Assembly: GCA_001600455.1 (NCBI GenBank)
Contig: BCKC01000007.1
Coordinates: 1,045,394 to 1,109,393, forward strand
From: Endocalyx cinctus
Lineage: Eukaryota; Ascomycota; Sordariomycetes; Amphisphaeriales; Apiosporaceae
Length of the DNA stretch: 64,000 nt
Direction: 5' to 3'
The translations under genes and the position numbers were made by a program. The notes under the pieces are model-generated. The model made no database searches and was not told the origin of the DNA. It was given only the letters and a program-made list of their open reading frames with translations. Within the stretch, counting starts at the first letter, position 1. Every line of letters starts with the position of its first letter. Shown here piece after piece: positions 45,046 through 57,496 of the stretch.

Positions 45046-47290
45046 TCAAGAACTCGCACCTCTTATCACATGCGCAGGATTGCCGCTGACAACGGTATAT
45101 GGGGGAACGTGCTAGAGAGGTTGTTAGCAAATCAATACCATACGAGATTAGCGAAAAGGGGGGAAAGGATTCCACAAAAAAATATATATATACTTACATG
45201 ACGAACGACGGAGCCTTCGGTGACAGTCGAGCCCCTGCCGATCCTGACGTCGGGTAATATGATAGCGCCGCCACCGATCCAAACGTCCTCGTCGATGATA
45301 ATTGGCCCGCCGATTTGTGGGCTTTTGCTGCCCTGACGTTTCTTAGGATCGGTGAACAAGGTGGCGCCGAGGAGGCTAACGTTAGGGCCGATGTATGCGT
45401 TGTCGCCGATGGAAACCTCCATGGGGTCGAGTATGGTGCAGTTGCGGCCGATAAAAACATTATCCCCGATCGTCAGGTTATACCCGTAGTCGCAGTTGAA
45501 GGGAGCCTCGACTACGACCTCCTGCCCGACGCGTCCGATCTTGCTCACAGGCGACACTAAAGTGGGCGATATGTTAACTCGCTCTCGCGGGTTCAGGATC
45601 TCCCCGAATAACCGCGCCCGTTCTTTAGCCGATACTCCCGTATTCGGGTTGGTCGAGTTGTTGAACCGCCAGCACGCGGCGCTGCATCGCTGCCTCTCTA
45701 GCACCAGCTCCGTGTCGAACGGGTAATACTGATGCCCGGCTAGCATCTCTTCCTTCTGCGTCTTCTGCTGCGTTCGAGAGTTAGCGCTCGAGTGAGATAA
45801 CGCGAGTTGAGCTGCTATCTGAGGGTTGCTGCTCGGTGCCGGGGGCGGCGGCGGCGGAGGGCTGTGTGCCCGCGTCGGATGTAAGATGTTAATCTGCGGA
45901 TGTCCTGATTGAGGAGTTTCGGGTTCCCCCCTGGTCATATCGTGCAACGGCGGCACTCGGTAATCCTTAGGCCTTTCAAGACCGCTAAGAGGAGTCTGTA
46001 GCTGTACACTCGAGCTAACGGCACTAACGGCACTAATGGGAGTTGGGTACTGCATGCTGGATTTAGAGAACGCAGAAAGCGGAGGAATCTTGTCATCGGG
46101 GGTTGATGCTGTTAAAATGATCGCAGGGTCCGTCTGTCTGTGGTCGTCGTCCATTGGCATGGGCTGCGGTGTTTGTATCCGTAACGGCTGGCCGCGATAC
46201 GGTGGCATGGGATCACGTTTCGGGGGAGCCGGAGGGGGGTTCGGATAGTGACTCTGCTGAGGTTGAGGTTGAGGTTGCGGCTGGGGCTGGGGCATTCCAT
46301 AAGCACCGGGCGGAACATAGCTAGGGTCCTTGGATTCGAGAGGAACAGTCGTCGCTTTACTTTCCGACTTGGGGAAACCTCGTTGGTTTGGATAGCCTTG
46401 GCAAAGAAACGCGCCGCGGACACAATTGGTACCTTGAATAAGATAAGCAAACAAGATACGTCAAAGTGGGTAGGGAACAAGCTTACATTCAGGTTTTGTT
46501 TCGTCGCATTTCTTCTTGCGTTTCCGACAAGTTAAGCAGCCTGAAAGTATTACATTAGTCGGAAGATTACAATTGCGCTGGTATCGGCAGCAAGGAGGAA
46601 CCAAGGTGTTGGGGGCCCAATTCATGACGTACCTGTCTTTGTTCGGTTGCTAAAGTTTCGCTTGCGCTTTTTAGGGTCTGATTGAAGAACAACACCGTCT
46701 CTCCTCTGTTCCGGGGTATATGCGCTGCCGTATGTCACGGAGTTGTCGTCGCCCTCCGGACTGGTAGGTGTCGCTATCTGATTTTCCATATGACCCGTTT
46801 GCCTTCGGAGCGCATCCCCAATCTGTTCCTCCGTCTGCGAAGGTACCGGGCCAGCGGAGTCCTGTGTCTCGTACGCACTGCGGTCGTCCCTGGAAGGATA
46901 CCATGATTCGTTATGTTCCCTACTATCCTCGCTAAATTGTCTGCTGTGATCTCGGTCACGATGTGGTATATAGACTTCACGTGATTCACCCTGAGTAGTA
47001 GATTCCCGCTCTCGAGCAAGTTGTCCATCCAATTGGTGTTCGACAGAGTTGGATCGCTTGCGCTTATGCGCCCCTTCGACATCCGGATAGCTAGAGGTTG
47101 GATAAGCTGTACCGCTAGATCTCGACCAATGTTCTCTCTGATTTGCGACTGTGTCTACCGCCTTAGGTTCCTGGCTCGCAAATTGAGCCCCAGAGCGCTC
47201 CTCCACGCCGGCGCTCTTTGTTGTGGGATTGTCGTTAGATAATTCCGGTCCTTTTGGATCGCTCCCATTCAAAGCCGTAAAGCTCGCCAT
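45046..47290 (-). CDS. Zn(II)2Cys6 cluster fused to a hexapeptide-repeat acetyltransferase domain
   Basis: Exons 47290-46633, 46540-46487, 46432-45198 and 45111-45046 (all GT..AG) give 670 aa. A disordered charged N-terminus (about 215 aa) leads to a zinc cluster CX2CX6CX6CX2CX6C (CLTCRKRKKKC, DETKPEC, TNC, VRGAFLC; residues about 221-248). A Pro/Gln-rich linker includes a (PQ)n stretch. Then comes a maltose/NodL-type acetyltransferase cap (EEMLAGHQYYPFDTELVLER, about 462-520) and a left-handed beta-helix of hexapeptide repeats (IGDNVFIGRNCTIL, IGDNAYIGPNV, VWIGGGAIILPDVRIG), ending VVSGNPAHVIRG. The segment that carries the catalytic His in bacterial homologues reads GATLFTDPKKR, with no His. 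An in-frame ATG at 47338 is possible; 47290 has the better context. It may be a DNA-binding regulator with a sensor-like or modified acetyltransferase domain. Confidence 0.9.
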
Positions 47291-50211
47291 TTTTCGTCCC
47301 ACAAGATCTTCAGCCCAATCTCCTTGTGCTAAGTGCATAGAAGCTTAAATGAAAGTGGAAATTTTTATAAAGAGAAATGGGTTGTTGAAATATGATGCCA
47401 CAAATGTCGTATGAATGGCATTCAAGCGTCGGTTATTCGAGGGGCACAAATTAGACAGCTTGCTTTTTTTTTCCTTCTCTTTTTTTTTCCCTCTCGTTTT
47501 TACCTGGAAGATATGGTAATCCAAACAAGTAAATTAAGTCGACAAAATAACAATTGAAGTGAGTACGACCCTGGATGCTCTACGAAATTCGATGCGGTCG
47601 AGAAATTTGACCGAATAACGTCAGTTAGATGAAAAACTAGGTTCTCAAAAAGACTAAGCGAGACAATGAGCGAACAATAAGAGAATGCTTGACTGGGATG
47701 AGCTTATGGAGGGCGGACGCGAAAGCGGATGCGCGGGGGGTTTAATTTGATGAGCGGGAGCGTGCGAGCCGCTTTTTGAATCTGTCTGCGTAATGTGACC
47801 TGGGGAAGGAAAAAAAAAAAAAAAGTACTGGGCTGGCCTTGTTCGGTAAGGAAAACAAAAACGGTACGTTGCGTTGCGGTGTAAGCATAAGCTAAGCTTG
47901 CGCCCAACAAATATTATTACTTCGCCTTCCTTGCACGTCAACAACCAATAATCGAATTCCCAAGAAAAGGTAGAAAAGTGATAGTATCGCCGAGTACTTA
48001 ATGGGCAAAATACAGAAATATCTGTAAAGTAGACCCCACGAATTGCGTCAAAAGAAAATGAAACTCGAATTATGTGCGACCCGGCACAACATATGAGATA
48101 TCCGTTAATCTGAAAGTAAAAAATAATATATATAAATATCAATTTACTTTTTCTTTTTCCCTGAGTCTCCGTCGGGTGAGTCGAAGATGCTGTTGTTGTT
48201 TTTCCGGCCTTAATTAGATCTCTTCTTTATTTTTCTCCTTTCTGATACTATCGTTAAAATCGTCGTAAAATGGCTTATTGCGGCAAACGAGTCAAACTGG
48301 GCGCTTGAGAAACTGACGCGCGATTAATGGAGCGCGCTGCCTACAGATGATTGCGCAAAATTGGCTACGCAGACCCGTCGCAGTCTCGGGTGATGTAGAT
48401 GGAACTAACCAGGATATCCTGCCTTCTGAACCAGCAAACAAAGAGTGTTTTAAAAAAAAAATGAGTGAGCAATAAAAGTAAAATAAATCAAGAGAATGTC
48501 CAAAAAAAAAATTAAAGAAGAAAAGAATGGATCGATGTGCTAAGCCAAGGTAGATTAGATAGCCAGGGCAACAGCTAATAGAAGCTGAGTAGCGTCACTT
48601 CGCGGAAACAGATAAATAGATGTAATAAATGTAAGGGCAATTTAATAAACGGTCTCTCGAGGGGGGTGTGGTGGGTGCGTGCGTAGGCAACGTAAATAGT
48701 TTATGTATGGGTTTATACTTGATTATGGTGTGAGTATGGGGGGGAAAGGGATATGGAGACCTCAAGGGTTTAGTTATGATACACAAGCGATGGTATGATA
48801 GTGTAGTGAGTCTACAAGGTAAAGAGACCCCGTAATGGTAAGACCTTGCACTTGTAACCCGACAGGTAGTTTATTAGACCGAAGTGAAGATTAGACGTTC
48901 CAAAAGCTAATAATAAATTAAACTCTCCTGGGTGGGTGTTTGGATAGTTTTTGTACTAGATGAGATCGGCGAGAGGGAAAAATAAAATAAAATAAAGTAA
49001 TATCAGATAAAATAATAAATAAAATAAAATAAAAAAGGAAAGAAAAAGATAAACCTAACCTAGCATGTTACCCCAATTTTGGGCGGCAGGGCGCTTGGTA
49101 TGAATTATGAGTAGAAAGTATCGTCCAGGATGTATACTATGAGAAACATTAAACCTGGAAGCGACCTGAAAAGTCTCAAAAGAGAAAATAAGTGAGAATT
49201 GGAAGAGAGAAAAAAAAAAAGTAAGAAGAACAGGGGTGTAATACACTTTAGTCTTTTTTTTTTTTCTTCTCTATCGCATCCACCATTCACAGAAGAGAGA
49301 TTCAAATGGAGTACGTACTCTGGTACTGTTCCGCGAACGGGTCGACCGATGATGGTGTACAGTATATATTTCTGTATTCATACACACCATTACCGCGATA
49401 GTTCTGAAGAGAACATCTGGTTCCTGTACCAGTGTATGCAGGGTAAATGTCGCGATAGAACCGAGATGCTGCTCTGTGCTTCGGAGGGTGTGTATGTGTT
49501 GTATGTGAGCGTGTGAGTGGGTGTCATATTAGGTTACTTGTGGTAGGTAGTAAGTATGTATGTACGTATAGGTATGTAGGCACGTATGTACCTAGGTAGG
49601 CACGTAGGTAGGCAGGCAGGTAGGCCACCTCTCTCACCGCCAAAAGAGCCGCTCTTGGTATCGTGCCACGGAGCGCCAGCAACAAGTTTTGAAAGGTACC
49701 CTAGTTATGACATTCACTATTTATTTATGCTGTAGGCTCTCTTTCTCTCTCTCTCTATCTCTCTTTCGCTATTATGTATGTACGTAGTATACTTGTACGT
49801 AGTATACATAGTATACATGGTATACATATATGTATATACGGTATCCCTCTTACAATAATGCATTACTAGCGTTGGCAAGGCATCGCGATTATTTAGGAGC
49901 CAGTTCCGCGCAACTATTTGATACTAGACGCGGAACATGCTTGTGACTGACCCAAGACTGTTCGTTTTCGGCGGAGTTCTGGTGTTTGTCATCGCCCACT
50001 TAGGCAACATCTACGATAATCTGTCCAATTATCAGTAACCGATGTCCATCATCCAAGACAGCCCGTTGGGGACGATGTCACCAAGTTCATATTTTGTGCC
50101 ATTCATTATTATCTCAATTTCAATCACTATCGGTCCGGGTTCGCATCTCTGACGAGATATCATCTTGAGGCGGTCACGTCAGTACAGACCCTATATCACA
50201 TTGTTATTTAT

Positions 50212-50236
50212 GTTTTATTTATTTATTTATTTATTT
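50212..50236. repeat. (TTTA)n microsatellite
   Basis: About six TTTA units in an AT-rich, gene-free region. Confidence 0.85.
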
Positions 50237-53200
50237 TCTTCTTTCTTTTGTTACATAAATCATCAACAATGGCCAGATATACCGACCTGCGCGGCAAGTT
50301 GTGCGGCCCTGTCGTGAGGTGTGGATGCGATCCCTGATTACCACGACACCAAACGTGAATGCCAGATTCATGTTTAAAATAGTATCATCTCATACCGTTC
50401 ACCGTAACAACATAGTTCTTGAGAAAAAAAAAAAAAATTTTTGACACTTCAAAATCAATTAATCAATTAACCATCCGTAAGTAGTAATCCTAGTAAGTAA
50501 ACCCAGTAGACTAGATTTTAAACTGTTAAGAGCCCTGCAAGTGGAAAGATCTCTAACATTTCGAAGGGTCCTCTACCTCGTGGAAGCGCTCGAGTGGCAC
50601 AGCTGATTGGCATATAGCAGGAGAGAACTACATTGCCAAGACTCGTAGGTCTGACTGACAGTAAGACCTTTTTTTACTTTCTTCCAACAAGATGAGCTAT
50701 ACTAATCTGCAAGTAAGTGATTACCGGTGTGCGTGCCGCTTCAGTGTTTTTCGTCCGCGGCCAATAGGTAATTAAAAACAGGGGTAAAGCTACCCTGCCA
50801 ATCTGATATAGCGCGTGATGCAGAGTGAAAGAAGGGGGGGCAAGTATCCTTCGCGTCTATCGGGTCTAGAGACGACAAAGAAAAAAAAAATTGGTGATAG
50901 ATGTGCAGCTAACGCATGTCATTTGCTACGCCGTCACAAACTGTCTCACAATGGTACTTACGTAGTAATATGTATCGTTCACATATTTCATCACTTTCAT
51001 CATCGTTGTAATACTAATACCGAACTTTATGCAGCAGCTAAGTAAATTTAATTTATACGTAATGAACATTGACGCTTAGCAGGCCGCATTTGCGTCTCAC
51101 GATTTAACTTATGTTGGCGAATTTATTAATGAACATGAACCCAAATGGTAGTGACTTGTAATATAGTGTCGTGTAAACTCGTTTGCTAAAACTGTGGGTT
51201 CTACTGTAACAATAACGATATCCCGGTTGCCGTGAAGGTGGGTAGACTTTTCAGTGCTGGGCCCTTGGCCATGTCACCACATTTTATAGGAATACCAATG
51301 ACTTTATACTTCCCAATACGGTCGACTTTCATATGTAAATCTCGATTTCAAGCGAGTCAGTTCAGTCTAGTCTATATGTACAAATACAAAAAAAAAAAAA
51401 AAAAAAAGCTTCGCCATCCGCTAGCATCCGCAGTTCAAGAGTTCTTGAGTAATTATTGCGACAAACAACCGATATCACCGGCATCTACTCCGTACTCCCG
51501 TCCATATCCAGTCCCAATGCTTCGGTTAGATTACAATAATAATATACTATGTACTTCATCCTTCCCCACCTCGATTGTCCGTATCCGTATTTTATTTCCG
51601 TTTTACCTTGTATTTCTATTTTTTATTTTTTTTTGTCCGTGTAAGGATATTGAACAATGAAGATGAAGCGGCTGTCGCAAAGGTTGCTGTTTCTGCTCGG
51701 GCCTCTTTGGCGCCCCCTCGTGTATTATGTATGTACGTATTACATATGTACTTAAGAGAACTGTGACGATCATTCTTAAGCGGCTTACCGTCACTTATTG
51801 GCCAGGGGGGGATGTCATATGACGAGACAGTTGATGAGATGAAGCGCGTCTGCTCTTCGAGTTGCGGGGCCGATTGGTGAAACGATTTCTGTTCTTTTCT
51901 TAGAAAACCGATTTTATGGTTCATTTCAAGTGTCCTCTCGGCAATCGTTCGAAGCGTTTTTTTTTTTTTTTTTGCGATTCTTGGCAAGGGCACCTATGAG
52001 AGTAAGAAAATTCGACTGTTATACCGCCGCGGTAGTACCACATGCATACCGTATTCCTTCCATTGCGTCCCGATAAGGTTCCTCCATTTAGTCATTTACC
52101 CCTCATCATGGATGACAGCAAATAACAGATGAGATGCTGCGGATGTCGTCCGCGCTGGTGATGGGTGGTGGTGGTAAAGAGAAAGGTACCGGAAGGGTGG
52201 GCTGCGTAAGAGCGTCAGGGCAGGGTGACATTGGGGTCGACAAGATAACTCCGAGCTTGTCTGATGTTGTCTACAGATCTGCGCTGTCCTTGCAGTTAGT
52301 CCCATCTCATTAATCTTCAATCCATGAGGCTGTATAACACGGTCAGATTCGGCCAAATTCAGGCCAAAATTAATCCCCTCCCTTTTATGCTTTTTGGCAG
52401 CTTTATTTTGGGGGCCAATGTAGCCTTGCAAGACTATGACGAGTTCTCAGATAACTGCGCCTGCAGTTATTTCAAAATACGGCGATTATACATATACTAC
52501 ATATCAGGCCTTGACATCAGTGGTCGGGTCCACGTGTAAGCTTTTGTTCAGCATATGAACACCCACTAGAATTTCGCGAATTGGCTGTTGGCTGGCTGTG
52601 GTGATAATAGCAAAATCATAATAATGACAGATCGCATTTAGCTGTAACCTTTCCTTTCTATAATGGCATAAAATTTACGGTGTCAAAGCGGGCAAAGCGC
52701 CATGGTTACTTGCAATGCTAGACTTCCAGCCTGCCAGCGCGAACCTGCATGGAATACGGAAGCGTCGGTGCCAACAATGCTACCAACCTGGACGGTCTAG
52801 GCAGGGGGATGTTTTTTTTTCTCTCTCATTCTTTTGGAAGAGGGTTGACTGTCAGCTGAATATAAAAAATTATTCGGTAAACCTGGTATACCTAGTGCTA
52901 GGTAATTGTAGGTGCTCGGCGAAATTAATGAAATACGCCTCCTCATACTTGAATTTCAATTAGACTACCATTAGTCAAGAGGGAATGTCAAAAGAACATT
53001 TCCACTCTGCTGGGACCAAGTTTTTATCCATTATCATGTGGCTTCGGAGCCCAAACGAAGGATCTATAACATGACTAGGCAGGCAGACCATGCTGGGATC
53101 GGTTTCGTTAGATGGTGTGTATGAGTACATAGTATGCTCGCAGTATGTTACCACATTAGCGGACTAAATACCAAAGACTGCAGTACGTCCGAGATATGTT

Positions 53201-53403
53201 CCAGCCGTGCTTATGGTATGTATGCGTATGGACTGACTCGATAGTAACGTATGTTGAAAACCAAGGATTCACGGGGTTATGGCTATTGTTATTCCAGGGT
53301 TTGAGATTAGCAGGACTGAAATATACCATAATAAGGTGCGATATCCTTCCGATGGTACGGAGTAAGCAGCCATTATTTGACTTTATTATGGTATCTACTT
53401 AAG

Positions 53404-53425
53404 TAAGTATTTAAGTAAATACTTA
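53404..53425. repeat. 22-bp inverted repeat
   Basis: Arms TAAGTATTTA and TAAATACTTA are perfect reverse complements separated by AG. A further TATTTACT follows at about 53430. Confidence 0.8.
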
Positions 53426-53533
53426 ATGAGTATTTACTGAAGCCTGTGGGGTAAATAGGGGTTACGGTTTAAGGTCTGAATAGAGCCGCGCGACCTGTAA
53501 ACTACCAAATTAGGTACCCGAGGTCTACTAAAA

Positions 53534-53549
53534 GGCCTAGGCCTAGGCC
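53534..53549. repeat. Perfect 16-bp palindrome GGCCTAGGCCTAGGCC
   Basis: Self-complementary along its full length. It lies 110 bp from the inverted repeat at 53404. Confidence 0.8.
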
Positions 53550-56500
53550 ACTAACGAAGACCACCCAAAATAAACAAATATCCCCTAAAAAAAATGAAAT
53601 GATAGGCGCATGAGAGATTCGTGGCTAAGATAAATCATAAACATAAACATTGACACAATTATTACTCGAAATATCAGGTAAATAAACAATACAATCACTA
53701 TGTTTAAAATATTTACAATTCTTTTTATTTTATTTCTGAATTGATTCTTTTCTTCTCCATTCTTTACTTTTCTTGTTGTTACAGTTCTGCAAGGTACGTA
53801 TTGTTTCCTTCCTTCATCCTTACCCGAAACATCCAATAATATATCGCCAGTCTCAAACAAACAAAAGATTAGCCGCCCACCACACATGAGCTTAAGCGCC
53901 CGTGTTATTTCTGAGGTGTGGCTCATTTCCCACCCTATGGCGCATGTTCTAGAAGACTTCTCCTTCCCACGGGACGTGCAATTTTCACGAACGAAGATGT
54001 CACTCTCGCACTCCAACTACTAGAGACGACGGTCGTCTATTCGACGGTTCCGAGGCGCTAGATTCAAATCTATATCTTGCTATCACCTGCATGCATCCGC
54101 GTCCGCGTCTAGCCCGCATTCCCCAAACATCGCAACCGAGATCTACGACCGCTATTTCTGCAAGGCACCCAGGTATCGAGGGGGGAAAAAAAAAGGCACC
54201 ATCCCATCGTGGCGTCGTCTTTTTGGTTGGTACCTGCATGACGTCTACTGCAGATGGGCGTCTCGCTCGTATTTCTTTTTTTTTTTTTTTTGTCACCCCC
54301 TCACCCTCCCTTTCTCCGCAAGGCAGCAAATCGTGCGCCTAGTTCTAGATGCGATCACTCCGCTGCCGTCTCGCCTTCATCGCTGGTCTTCTGGAAGCGC
54401 CCAGAGGAAACTTGGCGACTGCAGCTTATTCGCCCAATGTATGAGCCCGACTTCCGTCATCAATCTTCCGAGAGGCATGAAGGAATACGTCGTGCCCACT
54501 TTCGGTAACACCGTAATGAACCGCCGGCGCGAAACCTTCCCTCGTAAGTATCACAGGCAGCATCTTCGCATTATATCTATGTGCGGGTGTGACGATCGCT
54601 TCACTCTCATTGGGGCGCAAAATGTTTGAAGACACGCGGCCGTAGATGTTCTTTATTCTACTTTGAGAGCTTCTAACAATTTTCTAAAGTAGCCCCCTGG
54701 CGCAGCTCAGGACGCTTATCTGGCTCACAGCAACATTCCTTGCGGCGTTTATTTTTAGGGAAATTCTATATTAAGATGTAGCCTCAATCTGCAGCCCCTT
54801 ATGGTTGCAGCGTGTTTATTGAGACGTCAATCCGCTATGGATTTCTTTAAGCACTCATATGCCGGGCACAACCTCTTGCAGGTTTATATCAATGAAGTGT
54901 ACCATCTAAGCGCCCACACGTAAATTACTTATCAGCTCCATTGGGAAGTTTCTTTGTCTCTTCTTAACCCTACAAATCTCTTTGTTTCGTAATTTGTCCA
55001 ATAAGAGAATGAGTACTCCTAGGCATAATCTTATCTTCCCAACCTGCTTCTGTCTACCCCCTTTTTCAACGATTCAAAGTCTAAGATAACGGAAGCGGAG
55101 ACTATCTGCATGGTGATAGTTGTTTTGATAGTATATTCCGTCTCATGTATGTGGCTTCCCTGTCTTTGCGGGTGCCTAGCCATCCCAGGTATTGGGGCGG
55201 CCTTCCTACGATTCTTCAAGCATCCTAATTTACCTCGAACAACTAGTACTCCGTCCTGAATGCCGCAGTATGCGATCGATAAATGTCGTTGGTTGGTAAG
55301 TACTAGAGCAGTTTGCTGTTTGAAACTTCTCGGGATAAAACTGCTTGCTCATCGATAGATTATATGGATATATTTTATACCACCAATCATTATATCAGAT
55401 TAATTAATTAGTTTCTTTATCGTTTTCGTTTCTACCTTCTGAATGAAATCTAGACGAATATTCGACCTTGTCCAGGTGTTCTTTATGTTGCACGAGGGCT
55501 TAAATTCCTAGGATATGGCATATGCCACAAACTAGTATCTGATCAAGATCTCATCTCAGCCCCTACCCAACTCACCAGTCCACATAGTAAACCCTTCGCA
55601 TGACGAATAAAAACTATCTTTAGGATATAAATGTTGGCGTAGTATCGATACCCGGTCCTGCCTAGAATGGCTTAAGGGCGACGCGGCTAAATGATGTAAG
55701 GGGGGAGGGGAATTCGCGTGTAATTTCACCGAAGCCTGATCCAATTCATCCTATCGATTGATTTGGGATCCCATTTGATTGATCAAATCGATTAATCATC
55801 ATGACGACTCTGTCGAAGAGAAACCCGATAAATACGAAAACCTCGTATAAAGTTTCCTTCCGCGAGATTAGCTGATTAGTTTCCAAGTATCGGCTGGAGA
55901 CTTTTCGGGGTGCACCGCCCCTAAAGACAAACAGAGATGACGAATCTGCGCGAACTCCGCCTCGCGAAGGTTCCTACATCCATATTTCATTAGGATACAT
56001 GGGAATGAACGCGTGGCGTTGATAGCTTATCATAGGAAGGTATTGAACTTTTTTGTTTCTATTTCTTTTAGAGGGGGCAACCAGTTCTACTACCTGCCTG
56101 TCTCCGTGGACTACACTGTGATAATTCAGAACGAAAGTCTTAGAGCTGTGAGCTGTCATATACGGTACATGGGGCTGTGCTAACAGCTCGCCGCCAAGTT
56201 TGATCGATCCCTGCCTAATTGGCTATTGAAGAGCTGGTGATGAGGCAAAAAGTTTCGCTCAGGAGAATAGGAGTCGGGCCTTTTTTTTTTTTTACTGTAA
56301 GAGTGGGATTTGAATGTCTTGAATCTAGCCCCTAAATTACCTTCGTTTTCTTTTTCTATTTCGGTAAGGAGCTGATCGTTAATGGATGGGAGAGTGTCGA
56401 GGAATGCTTGTTAGATGTCAAACTAAGGTCTCTCTGTGTCACTACCTTCCCTCGTAGGCACGTAAGATGATTGATGTCCTTCCAGCAAACCCCTATTCGA

Positions 56501-57496
56501 GCAAACGACCCCTTCAATGGAAAAAACTGGTTTGAAGAAACGGCACCATCATTGAGGCTATTTTAGGATCTAGGAGTACAGAGCCCTCGGGTAGCTGGCT
56601 GCTTACTTATGTTGGTTCATCAACTCTTCGTAAGTGTCGGTTATAGTGACGTACGTAGTAGCATTCTATCACAAATTCAATTTCCGTGTTTCTTCCGAAC
56701 TTCTTATTTCGCCTGGCCTCCCGTCTCTATTTGACTATGCTTGAAAAAAAAAAACGAGCATTGATGCTTAGATTTCAGGCCCTCGGGGGTGCCTGATTCT
56801 GTGCTATGTACGAGTGTTTGTCACTTGCGAGTACCAATATCTTGTCTTCATGCTCGTAGATGGGGAGGAGCTAATAACACTGGGTGAAATCACACAAAAG
56901 CAGTTCAGTTAGCTGAAAGAGGCGACAGAGTGCTTAGCATCGTGTGTCAGTGACAGCTGAAGAGTATTTGTGTAAGAGCCCCAGAATGTGCACTCCATGA
57001 TGTCGATTCCAGAGATGAGGGTAGATTTTTTTCAAACGCCGAGCCTTTGTAAGCCTATCTTGTTTCGTTCTATTCAGCTGGTCTACATAACTGGGTCTTC
57101 CTCGGTATATCGTTTCTTGAGTACCTCGCATAAACCTAGTGACATTATGATGGAATCAGAGCTTCCTCCTAGTGAAAGCTTCCTCACCCTGCTCAGCCGT
57201 ACATCAAGCTGCCCACGATGTCGGACCTGGTTTGACGGTTATGTAGACATCATTTCACTCTTCCAGTACAATTCTCGAAAGGAGTATCTCACGTAATGAT
57301 ACATCATTTATCTTATTGTTTACACTAATTACGCATTGTGTATTGTAGCCATGATAACCCAACCCAACGCTATGCTATGCTCTCTGTGCTCTGTGCTATC
57401 TAACCTCCCTTGAAACATGCTTTTGTGCTGTCTCCGTGGTGGTCGTCAGGACATACATGTGCTGAAACAGCAAAATTACTCATCCACTACAGCTAC

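Larger units (their letters stand above)
47291..57496. other. 10.2-kb region without a supportable gene
   Basis: AT-rich with short, overlapping, unrecognisable ORFs. It contains a TACCTAGGTA palindrome at 49589-49598 beside TAGG-rich repeats (49550-49625), a (TTTA)n tract (50212-50236), TACTCCGTA/TACGGAGTA at 51486-51494 and 53356-53364, a 22-bp inverted repeat (53404-53425) and a 16-bp perfect palindrome (53534-53549). A somewhat GC-richer stretch at 54.0-54.65 kb has open frames on both strands but nothing I recognise. Could hold lncRNAs or decayed mobile elements. Confidence 0.45.

Noticed and set aside
53585..54016. 143-aa minus-strand ORF with a hydrophobic C-terminal part
   Set aside because: AT-rich low-complexity end, no recognisable domain, no splice context; open frames also occur on the other strand nearby.
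54040..54090. B-box-like AGATTCAAATCT suggesting a tRNA
   Set aside because: No A box or acceptor stem at the right distance on either strand.
54333..54629. 98-aa plus-strand open frame in a GC-richer patch
   Set aside because: Begins with a non-ATG codon, overlaps another open frame on each strand and shows no family resemblance.
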